Position numbers and translations under genes: made by a program. From contig JABUKB010000001.1 in the NCBI GenBank assembly GCA_014595895.1, positions 620,001 to 684,000 on the forward strand: a stretch of DNA of 64,000 nt, given 5' to 3'. Positions 17,373 through 24,256 of the stretch are shown here, piece by piece. The notes below the pieces were generated by a model, which had not been told where the DNA came from, made no database searches, and saw nothing but the letters and a program-made list of their open reading frames with translations. Each line of letters opens with the position of its first letter. Position 1 is the stretch's first letter. This DNA is from Lysinibacillus odysseyi (GTDB lineage: Bacteria; Bacillota; Bacilli; Bacillales_A; Planococcaceae).

Positions 17373-17807
17373 ATGACAAATGCGTACGATGAATATATGC
17401 GTCAAGTAACGATGCCGATGCGTACGGAACTTACAGAATCAGGCTTCACAGAATTAACAACGGCAGATAGCGTGCATGATTTTATGCAGGAGGCAGAAGG
17501 GGTATCACTAGTGCTGATTAACTCCGTATGCGGTTGTGCGGCAGGTTTAGCTCGCCCGGCAGCACGTCAGGCAATTGCTGAAGTGAAACCCGATAATCTG
17601 GTGACAGTCTTTGCTGGACAAGATCCAGAAGCAACGGCAGCGATGCGCGGCTATTTTGAAGAAGTGCCACCAAGCTCACCTTCTATGGCCATTTTAAAAG
17701 GTGGCGAGTTAGCTTACTTTATCCCACGTGAAAATATTGAAGGCTATCCAATGGAACAGATCCGTGACCATCTTACGGATGTACTGCGTCAAGTATGCGC
17801 GGAATAA
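17373..17807 (+). CDS. brxA: Bacilliredoxin BrxA (YphP)
   Basis: BrxA removes bacillithiol from S-bacillithiolated proteins after oxidative stress. The 145-residue protein has the CGC active site in NSVCGCAAG at about residues 53-56, plus VFAGQD and PSSPSMA, all typical of the YphP/YqiW (DUF1094) family. It is closer to YphP than to YqiW. The ATG at 17373 follows AGAAGG; a TTG-initiated extension to 17337 has no ribosome site. The gene overlaps ypiP by 13 bases, so the two are translationally coupled. Confidence 0.93.
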   Translation: MTNAYDEYMRQVTMPMRTELTESGFTELTTADSVHDFMQEAEGVSLVLINSVCGCAAGLARPAARQAIAEVKPDNLVTVFAGQDPEATAAMRGYFEEVPPSSPSMAILKGGELAYFIPRENIEGYPMEQIRDHLTDVLRQVCAE

Positions 17808-18586
17808 CCATTGTGACAACAGCTGGCAGACCGGATCAGCAGTCCGACCACCTTGCAAAGATTGCATGTAAGGAGACGGGTGCTACATTTGTAGAACGCA
17901 AAAAAAGGTCAGTCACTAAGCTCCAGCAGCAGTACGATGCACATGTCATTATGGCTGGCAAAAATCGTTATGAATATTATGCGAAAGGTGCCTCGGCGCC
18001 TTTCTTTTTTCATCCGAATTCGGCTGCCTTTCGTTTGAAACGATTAGCGCGTGGTGAAAGTGATCCCCTTATTGAAGTGTGTCAATTACAGCAGGGCGAT
18101 TCTTTTTTAGATTGTACGCTAGGGATAGGTTCTGACAGTTTAGTGGCAAGTTATGTGATAGGGGATCATGGGAAGGTAGTCGGTATTGAAGCAAATCCGA
18201 ATGTGGCATTTATCGTGCGTAAGGGTATGGCAACCTATGATACAACAGAGTTGCCACTGACAGCTTGCATGCGGAAAATTGAAGTCGTGCATACGGAGGC
18301 GGTTCAGTTTTTGCAGGGGCAGGCAACGGATAGCTTTGATGTAGTATACATGGACCCGATGTTTGAAGAGCTGATAGAAGAATCTACGAATTTTGAAGCG
18401 TTGCGTCATGCGGGGGAGCATATAGCTTTATCGTCCATGTGGATAGAGGAAGCAAAGCGTGTAGCAAAAAGGCGTGTTGTGCTAAAGGCACATTATCAAT
18501 CCCCATGGTTTACGGAGTACGGTTTTGAGCGTGATGTAAGACTAACGGCAAAATTCCATTATGGATTTATAGACTTGCGAAATTAA
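17795..18586 (+). CDS. ypiP: Class I SAM-dependent methyltransferase, YpiP family
   Basis: The 263-residue protein carries the SAM-binding motif DCTLGIGSDS at about residues 105-114, then VVGIEANP, and the DxVYMDPMFEE motif IV near 185-196. It is related to B. subtilis YpiP and to RsmJ-like rRNA methyltransferases. The first 80 residues or so look like a separate small domain. The substrate is not known; RNA is plausible from the DPMF motif. It overlaps brxA, and its stop codon lies just downstream of a -35 box for the putative RNA gene that follows. Confidence 0.85.
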   Translation: MRGITIVTTAGRPDQQSDHLAKIACKETGATFVERKKRSVTKLQQQYDAHVIMAGKNRYEYYAKGASAPFFFHPNSAAFRLKRLARGESDPLIEVCQLQQGDSFLDCTLGIGSDSLVASYVIGDHGKVVGIEANPNVAFIVRKGMATYDTTELPLTACMRKIEVVHTEAVQFLQGQATDSFDVVYMDPMFEELIEESTNFEALRHAGEHIALSSMWIEEAKRVAKRRVVLKAHYQSPWFTEYGFERDVRLTAKFHYGFIDLRN

Positions 18587-18603
18587 AAAATATATGTTAT
18601 GAT
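18575..18603 (+). promoter_or_regulatory. Promoter overlapping the 3' end of ypiP
   Basis: TTGCGA (18575-18580) and TATGAT (18598-18603) are separated by 17 bases, a good sigma-A spacing. It would start transcription near 18610 and produce the structured RNA that follows. Confidence 0.6.
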
Positions 18604-18609
18604 GGGTTT

Positions 18610-18911
18610 TATGCTATGTTAGGTAGTGATATGTAATAAATTGGCATTCTAGCTACTTCCTTTTGTTGAAGCTTATTCACACTGGCGCTAGCTTAAGGGC
18701 AGCAAGGACGCAGTAGCAGGTTGGGACTGCGTTGCTTAAGTTATAGAAAGTAATGGTTGAATTTTACCGCGGTTAAAAACGGAAGATGATCTTTATCTCT
18801 TCTATATAAATAAAATTCCCCGGATGATCGGGTTGATACATGACATTTATGATATAAAGCTATCTAATACTACTAGAGGGGTATCTGCTGACAGCAGATA
18901 CCCCTCGTCTA
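18610..18911 (+). ncRNA. Putative structured non-coding RNA of about 300 nt
   Basis: No open frame of note occurs here, yet the stretch has its own promoter and several stem-loops. AGGTAGT near 18620 pairs with AGCTACTT near 18650. A long stem near 18690-18740 uses CTTAAG, AGCAA and CGCAGT against ACTGCG, TTGCT and CTTAAG. A near-palindrome TTTTACCGCGGTTAAAA lies at about 18762-18778. At the end is a 14-bp hairpin GAGGGGTATCTGCT / AGCAGATACCCCTC, followed by only a weak T run. I compared it by eye with 6S, tmRNA, SRP, RNase P and T-box landmarks and could not match it. Ends are estimates. Confidence 0.55.
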
Positions 18912-18922
18912 ATTTGCATGAA

Positions 18923-18956
18923 AAAATCACTTAAGTTCTATCCACTTAAGTGATTT
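18923..18956 (-). terminator. Terminator of the small-peptide gene (possibly bidirectional)
   Basis: AAAATCACTTAAG and CTTAAGTGATTTT form a perfect 13-bp stem with a 9-base loop. On the minus strand it is followed by TTTTTT. On the plus strand only four T residues follow. Confidence 0.8.
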
Positions 18957-18964
18957 TAAAGGAA

Positions 18965-19042
18965 CTAGTCTGTGAAGCATAAAGAAACTAGATAACCTAG
19001 CATTAATAATAAGCCAATTCCTGAAAGTATATAAGTGTCCAT
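18965..19042 (-). CDS. 25-residue single-span membrane peptide, KdpF-like
   Basis: The frame encodes 25 residues: a short polar start (MDTYIL), a hydrophobic helix with LLLMLGYLV, and an acidic end (FTD). It has the complete signals of a gene: a promoter at 19076-19104, the ribosome site GAGGGGG seven bases before the ATG, and a terminator right after the stop. The helix resembles KdpF, the about 29-residue subunit of Kdp potassium ATPases, but no kdpABC is nearby. It could equally be a small membrane regulator or a type I toxin. It faces the putative RNA convergently. Confidence 0.6.
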   Translation of the reverse strand: MDTYILSGIGLLLMLGYLVSLCFTD

Positions 19043-19075
19043 GAAGCAACCCCCTCACATATATATTGAAAAAAG

Positions 19076-19104
19076 ATATTATAAGTTCAATGTTTATTGT
19101 ACAA
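19076..19104 (-). promoter_or_regulatory. Promoter of the 25-residue peptide gene
   Basis: On the minus strand TTGTAC (19104-19099) and TAATAT (19081-19076) are 17 bases apart. The predicted start near 19069 leaves a leader of about 27 bases ending in a strong ribosome site. Confidence 0.6.
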
Positions 19105-19197
19105 TGAATTGGAAAAAGATGAAACCTTTTCAGTTAAGTTTCGTATGAATTATAGAGAGGGTTTTCACAAGAATGTACATATTTGGATGGTGATAAA

Positions 19198-19791
19198 ATG
19201 AAGAAATGGATACAGAAAAGCTTAATGGTCTCCGTGGCCTTGCTGACATTTGGCGTCATCACCCCCAATCACGAAATTTGGCATCTCCAAGATGACAAAA
19301 GGGTTAGCGCACATGAGCCAAGTGCCAATGATATTACAGCAGCGATTCAATTAGATAATATTTTTCTAGAGGAACAGCTACATAATCCACAAACCATTAT
19401 TGCGTCGATTAAAACAGCAGCAAAAGAGCAGTCCTATACAAAGTTCGGGCAACGTATTGCCCCGGTTATTGGGGATGACTTCCAATTGCATATTTTACCT
19501 AAAATGGAGGAAGTCATTGATGTGACTTTAGCTCGTCTCGATGATGATTCAATCCGCTCCCTAACTGTAACGGAAAAGCCAGCCGGTCAGTACTCCGAGC
19601 GTATTTTCCATATTAAAAATACAGACACGAAAGAAGATGTGATCCGCTTCCATGTCCGTACAGAAAACCGTTTAGATGAAGGCTATTTCTACAATTTCCA
19701 TTACCACACACACGAAGATCAGTTTGTGACACATTATGATCTCGGTGAAATTTACTGGTCCAAAAACACACCACCGAAGTGGTTGTCATAG
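19198..19791 (+). CDS. ypjP: YpjP-like exported protein
   Basis: The 197-residue protein begins with a signal-like segment (MKKWIQKSLMVSVALLTFG) and continues with a soluble domain containing FHVRTENRLDEGYFYNFHYH and a His-rich HYHTHEDQF segment near residues 158-166. Length and sequence match B. subtilis YpjP, which lies near ypiP and yphP/brxA in that genome, so neighbourhood supports the call. GGATGGTG precedes the ATG; an in-frame TTG at 19183 is less likely. The function is unknown. The His-rich stretch could bind metal. Confidence 0.8.
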   Translation: MKKWIQKSLMVSVALLTFGVITPNHEIWHLQDDKRVSAHEPSANDITAAIQLDNIFLEEQLHNPQTIIASIKTAAKEQSYTKFGQRIAPVIGDDFQLHILPKMEEVIDVTLARLDDDSIRSLTVTEKPAGQYSERIFHIKNTDTKEDVIRFHVRTENRLDEGYFYNFHYHTHEDQFVTHYDLGEIYWSKNTPPKWLS

Positions 19792-19801
19792 AAATCTCAA
19801 A

Positions 19802-19832
19802 GCACCCATGATAAATATGGGTGTTTTCTTTT
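19802..19832 (+). terminator. Intrinsic terminator of ypjP
   Basis: CACCCAT and ATGGGTG arms with a seven-base loop are followed by TTTTCTTTT, 11 bases after the stop codon. Confidence 0.85.
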
Positions 19833-19905
19833 GCTCAAAGCGTTATTATATCAATGTTTTTGTGGATTAAAGTTTTTCTGTACGGGTTTCTTATTTCTTT
19901 TCGAA

Positions 19906-19945
19906 ATGTACCCCAAAAACGATGTACCCCAAAATGTACCCTAAA
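19906..19945. repeat. Three short direct repeats (ATGTACCCCAAAA type)
   Basis: ATGTACCCCAAAA occurs at 19906-19918, nearly repeats at 19922-19933 and again, degenerate, at 19934-19945. They lie in a 250-base gap between the ypjP and glpQ terminators, where no gene is present. The repeats have no evident role and may be a relic. Confidence 0.5.
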
Positions 19946-20016
19946 TCATTCATTTTCTATTTTCTCTGAGGCACTTCAACCTTCATCTATAAACTACCAA
20001 CAAAAATCCAAATAAA

Positions 20017-20044
20017 AAAAGGAGCAGCAACTACTCCTTTTCTA
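20017..20044 (-). terminator. Intrinsic terminator of glpQ
   Basis: On the minus strand AAAAGGAG and CTCCTTTT pair across a nine-base loop and are followed by TTTATTTGG. It ends just after the glpQ stop. Confidence 0.8.
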
Positions 20045-20047
20045 AAA

Positions 20048-20902
20048 CTATTTTACAGAACCTGTGTTTCTAGGATCTACATAATCCGGATAATCAGAAA
20101 TGATTGCGTCAACACCCATGGCGAATAGGAAGTCTGCTGCTTCTTGGCTACGTACTGTCCATGAACCAATTTGCATTCCTAGAGAATGAACGTCATTCAC
20201 CAATTCTTCTGTTACAATTCCATAACTAGGGTTAAACCAATCCGCATATGTTGAAAACTCTTGCAAAGCTTCCGGTGTTGTATGTGCACGGTTAGAAGTT
20301 AATACACCGATTGGCATTTTAGGAAGAAGCTGATCCATTTTTTTCATTGACTCAAAGTTAAAAGATTGAATAATGATTTTTTCGTTTTGTGGTTTATCAA
20401 GATTTCGCTCTTTTAATGCTGCTGCTACTTGCTCTTCAATGCCAGGATAAAGCTCTGGAGCCTTCAATTCTATTAAAATGCCAATTTTTCCGTGGTATCG
20501 ATCTAGAATTTCTTCAAATGTTGGGATTCGTTCTCCGGCAAATTGTTCTCCTTTAAAACTACCTGCATCAAGACTTCTAAGCTGTTCAAATGTTAAATCT
20601 CCTACTTTTCCTGTTCCATCAGTTGTACGATCCACTGTTGTGTCATGAATCAATACTAATTCACCATCTTTACTTCTTTGAAGATCGATTTCAATATAAT
20701 CGGCTTTCATAGCAACTGATAAATCAAAAGCAGCAATTGTATTTTCAGGTGCGTAAGCTGTTGCACCACGGTGCGCTATATTCTCCACTTGTTTTCTTTC
20801 GCCTGTTGTTGGTCCTTCTGCAGACGCCTGGTTGAACGGGCTGAGGAATAATGATAAGGCTACACCTGTTCCGATTAATAAATTTTTGCTGATTTTCTCC
20901 AT
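20048..20902 (-). CDS. glpQ: Secreted glycerophosphodiester phosphodiesterase GlpQ
   Basis: GlpQ hydrolyses glycerophosphodiesters, and can trim glycerophosphate polymers, to glycerol-3-phosphate. The 284-residue precursor has a Sec signal with a likely cleavage after ASA (about residue 28). GDPD motifs follow: AHRGATAYAPENT near 43-55, EIDLQ near 71-75, and the IHDTTVDRTTDG block near 84-95. The length fits B. subtilis GlpQ. AGGAGATGGAG precedes the ATG. A TATAAT box at 20938-20943 and hexamers resembling Pho boxes lie upstream. It complements the membrane-bound phosphodiesterase at 4705. Confidence 0.93.
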   Translation of the reverse strand: MEKISKNLLIGTGVALSLFLSPFNQASAEGPTTGERKQVENIAHRGATAYAPENTIAAFDLSVAMKADYIEIDLQRSKDGELVLIHDTTVDRTTDGTGKVGDLTFEQLRSLDAGSFKGEQFAGERIPTFEEILDRYHGKIGILIELKAPELYPGIEEQVAAALKERNLDKPQNEKIIIQSFNFESMKKMDQLLPKMPIGVLTSNRAHTTPEALQEFSTYADWFNPSYGIVTEELVNDVHSLGMQIGSWTVRSQEAADFLFAMGVDAIISDYPDYVDPRNTGSVK

Positions 20903-20937
20903 TTCTCCATCTCCTAACTAAAATATATTTCAAATTC

Positions 20938-21002
20938 ATTATAGGGTAGAGATGTTAAAGCAATATATAGATAGATGAACAGGTTCATAAAGATAGTGTG
21001 AA
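20938..21002 (-). promoter_or_regulatory. glpQ promoter with possible PhoP-binding hexamers
   Basis: On the minus strand a TATAAT -10 box occupies 20943-20938. Upstream are TTCACA, TTTATG, TTCATC and a TTTAACA-like hexamer at roughly 11-base intervals, between 21002 and 20950. This spacing is that of Pho boxes, and GlpQ is known to respond to phosphate starvation in B. subtilis. Matches to TTAACA are imperfect. Confidence 0.35.
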
Positions 21003-21133
21003 CAAAATCTGCCCTTTTTACTTATGATTTTTTACAAAACTGCTAATAGAATAGAAATACTTTTGGACCTTATTTTACCAAAAATAAAGGCGGAAATGAT
21101 AATCAGCAAATGCTTTATTGTTATTCTTCTTAA

Positions 21134-22063
21134 TTATTTAGAAGCGGTAATATAGGATTCGCCTAGAATTTTCTTCAGTTCATATTGATCTGATGAAAGC
21201 TCTTTTTCAATAAAAGAGGACACATCTGATTTTTCAACATCGTACATACCTTCAATTTCTTTCGAAAACAGAAGTTTTTCTTTTTCAAGCAGGGTAGAAA
21301 GGGAAGGTTGTGGTTTTGGTTGCAGCTCTTTCATATTTAGAACTTGCTTCAAACCGTCCACATAAGATGCTAACGGGCGGCCACCAACAATTTTTACACC
21401 CTTATTTTCTTTATTGACCATCACAATCGTCGGGAATCCTCTAACTCCGAGATTTCTAACAAGTTCAAAATCTTCACTTAATAATTGTTGTCCGATAGAT
21501 TGTTCTGTTTCATTTACGATAGCTTCTCCATCAAGCCCAAGCTTATTGACGATTTCCACCATAACAGATCGATCTGAAATATTTTGATTGAATACGAACA
21601 GTGCTTCTCTTGCACGACGCAGATATTCAGATGCAATGTTGTCATTCATATTTTTTTGAATGACCTTAAATACACGAGAAGGCGGGTAAGATGATTGAAC
21701 GGGATTATCGATCATTAAAGACCCATCAATTGGCATTCTTGAATGTTCTCCAACTTCTCTCCAGTGTCCTGCCACATCGGCTGGCTTATAAATTCCGTTT
21801 GCAGGATCAATCGGCCCATCATGCCATTTTTCCAGTAAACCACCCATCACTGTATGGAAGTGAAAGTGGTGACCATACTGCGTCACAAAACGACGAAGGG
21901 TAGGTTCAATTGCCCAGCAGTGGGAACAGATAGGATCCGTCACATAATAAAGGTTAATTGTTTTGTCCTGCTGATTGAAATCGATCATCTCCATTTCTTC
22001 TCCTCCAACCTCTCCGCAAATACCTGTTTCTAAATCACAAACCATATTATTGTTATTGTTCAT
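21134..22063 (-). CDS. DsbA-family thioredoxin-fold protein (SpxH/YjbH- or FrnE-like)
   Basis: The 309-residue protein has a CSHC redox motif in VTDPICSHCWAIEP at about residues 44-50 and the cis-Pro region GVRGFPTIV near 207-215. The long helical insertion and C-terminal coil (LLEKEKLLFSKEIEG) are typical of the DsbA-like family that includes FrnE and the Spx adaptor YjbH/SpxH. No signal peptide is present, so it is cytosolic. An extra N-terminal Asn-rich segment with two cysteines may form another metal or redox site. GGGAGGA precedes the ATG. It is divergent from a TetR gene that probably controls it. Confidence 0.82.
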   Translation of the reverse strand: MNNNNNMVCDLETGICGEVGGEEMEMIDFNQQDKTINLYYVTDPICSHCWAIEPTLRRFVTQYGHHFHFHTVMGGLLEKWHDGPIDPANGIYKPADVAGHWREVGEHSRMPIDGSLMIDNPVQSSYPPSRVFKVIQKNMNDNIASEYLRRAREALFVFNQNISDRSVMVEIVNKLGLDGEAIVNETEQSIGQQLLSEDFELVRNLGVRGFPTIVMVNKENKGVKIVGGRPLASYVDGLKQVLNMKELQPKPQPSLSTLLEKEKLLFSKEIEGMYDVEKSDVSSFIEKELSSDQYELKKILGESYITASK

Positions 22064-22231
22064 TTTTCTGTTCCTCCCTAAGTTGTTTTAATAACTGTCA
22101 AGTTTCACTTTATCATTTGCCTTACAACTGAATAGTAAGTGATAATGGATAGGATCAACACCGATAGTTCTGCTGATTTGTTGTTTATCCAACACATTTA
22201 AGAAATTGTTGAAAAAATAGGAGTGATAGCA

Positions 22232-22807
22232 ATGACTCAATCGAAGGTAGATCCCCGAATTCTACGTACTCGCAAATTAATAATGGATGCTTTTATAGAA
22301 CTTTCAGAAAAAAAAGAATTTAAAGATATAACCGTGAAGGATATTACAGCGGAGGCGATGATCAATCGTGCCACATTCTATTATCATTTTGAAGATATAT
22401 ACGACTTATTAGACAAATCATTATCAGAAGTATTGCTGGTAAATCTAAATTGTGATACATACCAAAATAGCGAATTAAATGAAGAAGTGTTGATTAGTGT
22501 GTTCAAAGTCATCACCAATTTCCAAAGGTCATTATCCAACCGTTGCCATAGAGGGTACGAGGATACCATCGCTCGTATCATTAGGGAACAGCTTGAATTT
22601 ATCTTCTATAAAATGCTGTTGAAACAGCGACCTGCTGATGATGAGCAAGCGCTGAAGCTTACTGCGGTCATGTTAAGCTGGGGAATTTACGGGGCTTCTG
22701 TAGAATGGAGAAGAAAGGGCGATGAAGTTCAGCCAGAGACATTTATCAAATCAGCCGTACCTTATATCATTTCGGGTATTGACTCTAATTCCAAAATAAA
22801 CGGATAA
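22232..22807 (+). CDS. TetR family transcriptional regulator
   Basis: The 191-residue protein starts at the ATG 8 bases after AGGAG; a GTG nine bases earlier overlaps that site. Its helix-turn-helix is clear: AFIELSEKKEFKDITVKDI, then AMINRATFYYHFEDIYDL at about residues 44-61. The C-terminal region matches the TetR_C domain often found in DhaS-type or YxbF-type regulators. It is divergent from the DsbA-like gene, with a 168-base region between them, and likely regulates that gene and itself. No perfect palindrome is obvious there. Confidence 0.85.
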   Translation: MTQSKVDPRILRTRKLIMDAFIELSEKKEFKDITVKDITAEAMINRATFYYHFEDIYDLLDKSLSEVLLVNLNCDTYQNSELNEEVLISVFKVITNFQRSLSNRCHRGYEDTIARIIREQLEFIFYKMLLKQRPADDEQALKLTAVMLSWGIYGASVEWRRKGDEVQPETFIKSAVPYIISGIDSNSKING

Positions 22808-22888
22808 ATATGTTGAAATAAATATCAAAATCATCGCTACCTGTGTACTATTGGTTGGCAACACATCAATCCGTCATATAAAATACCT

Positions 22889-22930
22889 GGCACCTCTGAT
22901 CCGCTAGACGAATTAAATAAAGGAGGTGCC
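22889..22930 (+). terminator. Hairpin after the TetR gene that also covers a ribosome site
   Basis: GGCACCTC and GAGGTGCC pair perfectly across a 26-base loop, then TTTCTG follows. The right arm contains AGGAGGTG, placed seven bases before the ATG of an 18-codon frame (22937-22993, MAKNKLNEILNF...). It can be read as a poor terminator or as a hairpin hiding a ribosome site. The short frame overlaps the 3' end of the minus-strand gene at 22964 and is probably a remnant. Confidence 0.45.
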
Positions 22931-22963
22931 TTTCTGATGGCAAAAAATAAATTAAATGAAATT

Positions 22964-23251
22964 CTAAATTTCGTCCAAGGCAAGTTTTATTAATCTGTAA
23001 ATAATAAAAATTCCGAGATAACCACCCGTTATCAAGAAGGCGGGATTTAAAAAGATGGCATGAATGGCTGTCATAAATACAGCATTATCGATAATAATTT
23101 GGTAGACGGAAGTAGAGGCAATACTGCCAAAAATAATAGCTGCAATCACAGCTCCTACCGTAAAAATGGTATTGAATGTCTTGCTTTTCCGTGTGAGGTA
23201 AAGCATCAAGGCAGGTCCGATTATACTGGAGATTACTAATAAGAGTTTCAA
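22964..23251 (-). CDS. Small integral membrane protein, unknown
   Basis: The 95-residue protein is almost entirely hydrophobic with three predicted membrane helices (about residues 2-19, 31-48 and 64-86) separated by short polar loops (RKSKTF; NPAFL). AGGAGGGATTT lies just upstream of the ATG. No motif or family is recognised. It sits between a TetR gene and an orphan HEPN-like gene with no shared transcription unit. Confidence 0.65.
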   Translation of the reverse strand: MKLLLVISSIIGPALMLYLTRKSKTFNTIFTVGAVIAAIIFGSIASTSVYQIIIDNAVFMTAIHAIFLNPAFLITGGYLGIFIIYRLIKLALDEI

Positions 23252-23529
23252 AAAAATCCCTCCTCTTTTGTTCTTATATTATAGCCTTGATGCTTTATAC
23301 ATAAACAAAAGGCAATTCACCATACGCTTGGGATTAAAAAAGGATAAATAATGCGATGAATTGAAAAATGAACATTATGCCTCTCTATCTACAATCCATT
23401 GCTATTTGATGTAATAAACGCCATAGTGATTAAAATTTTTAAAAATAGCACATTTTAAAAGGAAACATTATCGCTAAAATAGCCCCAATCTATTACTAGA
23501 ATTGACTTAGGATGGAGGAGAGGATGATC

Positions 23530-23985
23530 ATGAGTATGGATGTAGCGGAGAAGTTTGTCTCAAGGATACAAAAATCAAACGATAATTTATCGAGTATCAT
23601 CACTGTGCATCTTTTTTGTGAGAATGCCATTAATAAACTGATTGAAAAGGAAGCGCGTAGAGTAAATAAAACAGGCAGTAATGACTCTTATATTCCGATA
23701 GAAAATTCCGCTTATGGAATCAAACTCTATTTTGCGTATTCAATCGATTTAATCGGAGAAAAATTGTATGAAAACTTGAGGTTGTTAAATTTTTGGAGAA
23801 ATAGAGTAGCTCATGATGTGCATACCGAAATAAAAGACTTACCGATGGATTTCCATGTTTTCGATGAAAATGCTAAAAAACTGTCAAGCGACATGGAAGA
23901 AAAAGATTTAATCATTGCATTGGCTGTTGCCACGTATGTAGAATTGCATCTGTATATTACGAAAGAATATAACATTTCTTTATAA
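23530..23985 (+). CDS. HEPN-like protein (orphan)
   Basis: I place the start at MSMDVAEKF, seven to nine bases after the GGAGGAGAGG ribosome site. Earlier in-frame ATGs at 23512 and 23524 overlap it. The 151-residue, helical protein contains W-R-N-R-V-A-H-D, a textbook HEPN R-x4-H motif preceded by the conserved R-N pair seen in HEPN and RNase LS-type proteins. The first helix region (VSRIQKSNDNLSSIITVHLFCENAINKLIEKEARR) fits the family too. There is no neighbouring MNT antitoxin, AbiF/Cas partner or helicase. Its role is unknown; HEPN families include RNA-cleaving toxins and abortive infection proteins. Confidence 0.65.
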   Translation: MSMDVAEKFVSRIQKSNDNLSSIITVHLFCENAINKLIEKEARRVNKTGSNDSYIPIENSAYGIKLYFAYSIDLIGEKLYENLRLLNFWRNRVAHDVHTEIKDLPMDFHVFDENAKKLSSDMEEKDLIIALAVATYVELHLYITKEYNISL

Positions 23986-24093
23986 AAACAGCAAAAGCAT
24001 ATAGTGAAAATTTGATTAGAGGATAGCCTATAAAAGCAGTATTCCATTTCGAAAATAAGTATATCCTTGAAGCCGTTACCACAATAAATACGT

Positions 24094-24124
24094 AGTGCCT
24101 ACTAGCTGTGTAGGTACTTTTTTA
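24094..24124 (+). terminator. Intrinsic terminator after the HEPN-like gene
   Basis: AGTGCCTAC and GTAGGTACT pair with one G-U position across a seven-base loop, followed by six T residues. Confidence 0.8.
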
Positions 24125-24256
24125 TGCTTATAAATGTCTACTAAGCCTATTTAGATGGTTGAATAGCTCTTGCACACCTTCTTCTAACATGCCTATAATA
24201 AAACTATTATATTCCTATTTATGAAAAAGGTGTCGCCTTGGAAATGGAGACTGTCT

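Noticed and set aside
18610-18911. T-box leader, because of an ACCGCGG segment near 18767
   Set aside because: Only part of the T-box core matches, no specifier stem with expected motifs, and the next gene (ypjP) is not a T-box target.
19906-19945. CRISPR-like or iteron array
   Set aside because: Only three short, degenerate, directly abutting units; no spacers, cas genes or replication genes.
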